Shown here: one piece after another, positions 5,772 through 7,110 of the stretch
Numbering within the stretch: the first letter of the stretch is position 1
How the letters are laid out: each line of letters starts with the position of its first letter
Source: Dehalococcoidales bacterium
GTDB taxonomy: Bacteria; Chloroflexota; Dehalococcoidia; Dehalococcoidales; RBG-16-60-22
Reading direction: 5' to 3'
Assembly: GCA_016783105.1 (NCBI GenBank)
Contig: JADHXF010000074.1
Location: 1 to 7,110, forward strand
DNA: 7,110 bases
The notes under the pieces: generated by a model
What the model saw: the letters and a program-made list of their open reading frames with translations, nothing else
Told to the model about the DNA's origin: nothing
The model's database searches: none
Translations under genes and position numbers: made by a program

Positions 5772-6917
5772 ATGCTTAAATCAACCGTGGCTCTGGTAAG
5801 ATGTGATACGTATGACAGCCAGCAGGTATACGAGGCAGTTGAGACGGGGGTTGACCTGCTCGGAGGTATATCCCGTTTCGTTAAACCCGGTGAAAAGATA
5901 GTCATCAAACCGAACGTGCTGTTCGGTGTCAACCCTCAGAGGTGTGTATCGACTCATCCCTCGGTATTCAGGGCTGCGGGCATACTGCTGAAGAAAGCCG
6001 GCGCTATTCTCTGTTGCGGGGATTCTTCAGGCTTTGGCCGATGCGAAGGCAATATGAAAAGGAGTGGTTTGAAGGCGGTGGCCGATGAACTCGGAATTGA
6101 GCTGGCTGACTTCGACAAGGGCAAGGCCGTTTCCCATAAAGAAGCACTTTTAAATAAAAGATTTGTTCTTGCCAACGGAGTTCTGGAGTCAGACGGCTTG
6201 GTAAGCCTGCCAAAGCTGAAAACTCACGGCCTGACGAGGTTTACCGGGGCCATTAAAAATCAATTTGGCTGTGTTCCCGGCGTCCTGAAGAGCCAGTTTC
6301 ATGTCAAAATGGCAGACCCGTATGAGTTTGCCACCATGCTCGTCGACCTGACCACGCTGGTAAAACCGCGTCTGTATATCATGGATGGTATTATGGCTAT
6401 GGAGGGGAATGGGCCGCGGAGCGGTAAACCCAGAAAACTCGGTGTCCTGTTGCTCTCCAGCGACCCCGTTGCCCTGGACGCCATAGCCTGCAAAATCATT
6501 GACCTGGACCCGGCATTTGTGCCGACCTCGGAACCGGGAGAGAGGGCGGGGCTCGGTACCTATCGTTACGATAACATTGAAATTGTGGGCGAGGCTGTGG
6601 AGTCGTTTATTGCCCGGGACTTCGATGTCGTACGCAAGCCCCCGGTCGCGATACGCCACCGCCCGATGAGGGCATTCCTCAAGAATCAAATATGCCCGCG
6701 GCCGACTATCGATGAAGCGATTTGCACCAGTTGCGGTACATGTGTTGAGGTATGCCCGGTTAAACCGAAGGCGGTCGACTGGCACGACGGTGATGAATCC
6801 AGACCGCCTGCGTTCAAATATGACCGCTGTATTCGATGCTACTGCTGTCAGGAACTGTGCCCGCAGGGAGCCGTAACCATACGGGAAACGCTGCTGGGCA
6901 AGCTCCTTTTCCGTTAA
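5772..6917 (+). CDS. DUF362 protein with C-terminal two-cluster ferredoxin domain
   Basis: A 381-residue protein. Residues 1-290 are a DUF362 domain: KPNVLFG (46-52), THPSVFRAAG (61-70), GDSSGFG (83-89), PKLKTHGLTRFTGAIKNQFG (147-166), DGIMAMEGNGPRSGKP (205-220) and SSDPVALDAIAC (229-240). The tail carries two ferredoxin motifs, C318/C321/C324/C328 and C353/C356/C359/C363, each CX2CX2CX3CP, consistent with two [4Fe-4S] clusters. The second reads CIRCYCCQELCP and so has an extra Cys at 358. The biochemical role of this family is not established; an electron-transfer or redox-linked function is inferred from the clusters. No signal peptide or membrane segment is evident. An in-frame stop at 5733-5735 and no upstream start codon support the ATG at 5772, though its ribosome site is weak (GGA at 5763-5765). 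It is divergent from aacS and apparently monocistronic. Confidence 0.88.
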   Translation: MLKSTVALVRCDTYDSQQVYEAVETGVDLLGGISRFVKPGEKIVIKPNVLFGVNPQRCVSTHPSVFRAAGILLKKAGAILCCGDSSGFGRCEGNMKRSGLKAVADELGIELADFDKGKAVSHKEALLNKRFVLANGVLESDGLVSLPKLKTHGLTRFTGAIKNQFGCVPGVLKSQFHVKMADPYEFATMLVDLTTLVKPRLYIMDGIMAMEGNGPRSGKPRKLGVLLLSSDPVALDAIACKIIDLDPAFVPTSEPGERAGLGTYRYDNIEIVGEAVESFIARDFDVVRKPPVAIRHRPMRAFLKNQICPRPTIDEAICTSCGTCVEVCPVKPKAVDWHDGDESRPPAFKYDRCIRCYCCQELCPQGAVTIRETLLGKLLFR

Positions 6918-6933
6918 CCCGAGGAAGCTGATT

Positions 6934-6955
6934 CCGATTTATTGAAAGCAATCGG
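6934..6955 (+). terminator. Hairpin after the DUF362 gene, possible terminator
   Basis: CCGATT (6934-6939) and AATCGG (6950-6955) form a 6-bp stem with a 10-nt loop, 17 nt after the stop at 6917. CTATTGTTTT follows, a broken T-run. An alternative fold pairs ATTG (6941-6944) with CAAT (6949-6952). It is a plausible but weak intrinsic terminator, and its downstream half overlaps the promoter proposed for the SDR gene. Confidence 0.4.
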
Positions 6956-6970
6956 CTATTGTTTTAGAAT
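6942..6970 (+). promoter_or_regulatory. Sigma70-type promoter of the SDR gene
   Basis: TTGAAA (6942-6947) and TAGAAT (6965-6970) are separated by 17 nt, each one base from consensus. The predicted leader to the ATG at 7028 is about 50 nt. This suggests that the SDR begins a separate transcription unit. Confidence 0.5.
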
Positions 6971-7027
6971 GCGTTTAACAGGCCAAAAAGTGTTGCGAAA
7001 TTAGAACGGCTACGGAGGTAGGAACCA

Positions 7028-7110
7028 ATGAGGTTGAAAGGCAAGGTGGCCATTGTTACCGGTGGTGGTGCCGACATAGGACGTGCTATTTCATACGCTT
7101 TCGCTGCCGA
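7028..7110 (+). CDS. Short-chain dehydrogenase/reductase, N-terminal fragment cut by the window edge
   Basis: Only 27 complete codons are present. They read as the start of a classical SDR: the hydrophobic first strand KVAIVTG followed by GGADIGRAI, which fits the TGxxxGxG NAD(P)-binding motif with Asp-Ile-Gly at its end (T11-G12 and G18 of the visible part). A strong Shine-Dalgarno site (GGAGG, 7014-7018) lies 9 nt upstream. These enzymes oxidise alcohols or reduce ketones with NAD(P). The catalytic Ser-Tyr-Lys residues lie beyond the edge, so activity and substrate cannot be judged. It follows the DUF362 gene by 110 nt on the same strand. Confidence 0.85.
   Translation, partial: MRLKGKVAIVTGGGADIGRAISYAFAA

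Noticed and set aside
6189..6785. Minus-strand open frame of 198 codons.
   Set aside because: It is antisense to the DUF362 gene and shows no domain or ribosome site worth keeping.

Overview
This is a bacterial window of about 7.1 kb with six recognisable protein genes, five complete and one cut by the right edge. No RNA gene, mobile element, CRISPR array or large repeat was seen. Shine-Dalgarno sites are clear for most genes and several promoters look sigma70-like. Coding GC content is moderate by eye, and the short spacers are AT-richer. The gene content (Old Yellow Enzyme with iron-sulfur ligands, DUF362-ferredoxin, acyl-CoA ligase, cyclase-family hydrolase, SDR) suggests an anaerobic or facultative catabolic bacterium. 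Chloroflexota (Dehalococcoidia-like) or Desulfobacterota would fit, but no marker gene is present and this is a weak inference.

Layout. Bases 1-137 are an AT-rich upstream region with a near-consensus promoter. A plus-strand run follows: a small EthD-like protein (138-452), an OYE-family flavin oxidoreductase (484-1917) and a nitrilase-superfamily carbon-nitrogen hydrolase (1979-2815). The spacing makes it look like one operon. It ends tail-to-tail, 26 nt apart, against a minus-strand pair: acetoacetyl-CoA synthetase (5552-3591) followed by a cyclase/kynurenine-formamidase-like hydrolase (3507-2842). The 219-nt region 5553-5771 is a divergent regulatory region. It holds a strong promoter for the ligase with an inverted repeat over its -10 box, and a weaker promoter for a DUF362-ferredoxin protein (5772-6917). 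After a short spacer with a hairpin and a further promoter, an SDR gene starts at 7028 and runs off the edge.

How the genes may work together (inference). The set reads as a degradation neighbourhood: a reductase acting on C=C or a similar bond, two different amide/lactone-type hydrolases, an acid:CoA ligase that activates acetoacetate or a related 3-oxo acid, an SDR, and a ferredoxin-like protein that could handle electrons. The substrate cannot be read from the sequence.

The most notable points are: the OYE protein carries an iron-sulfur cysteine motif but lacks the FAD/NAD(P) domain that usually accompanies it, and its active-site His pair is altered; regulatory palindromes overlap promoters; and this combination of reductase and hydrolases with an acetoacetyl-CoA synthetase is uncommon. 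No clearly unprecedented system is proven here.
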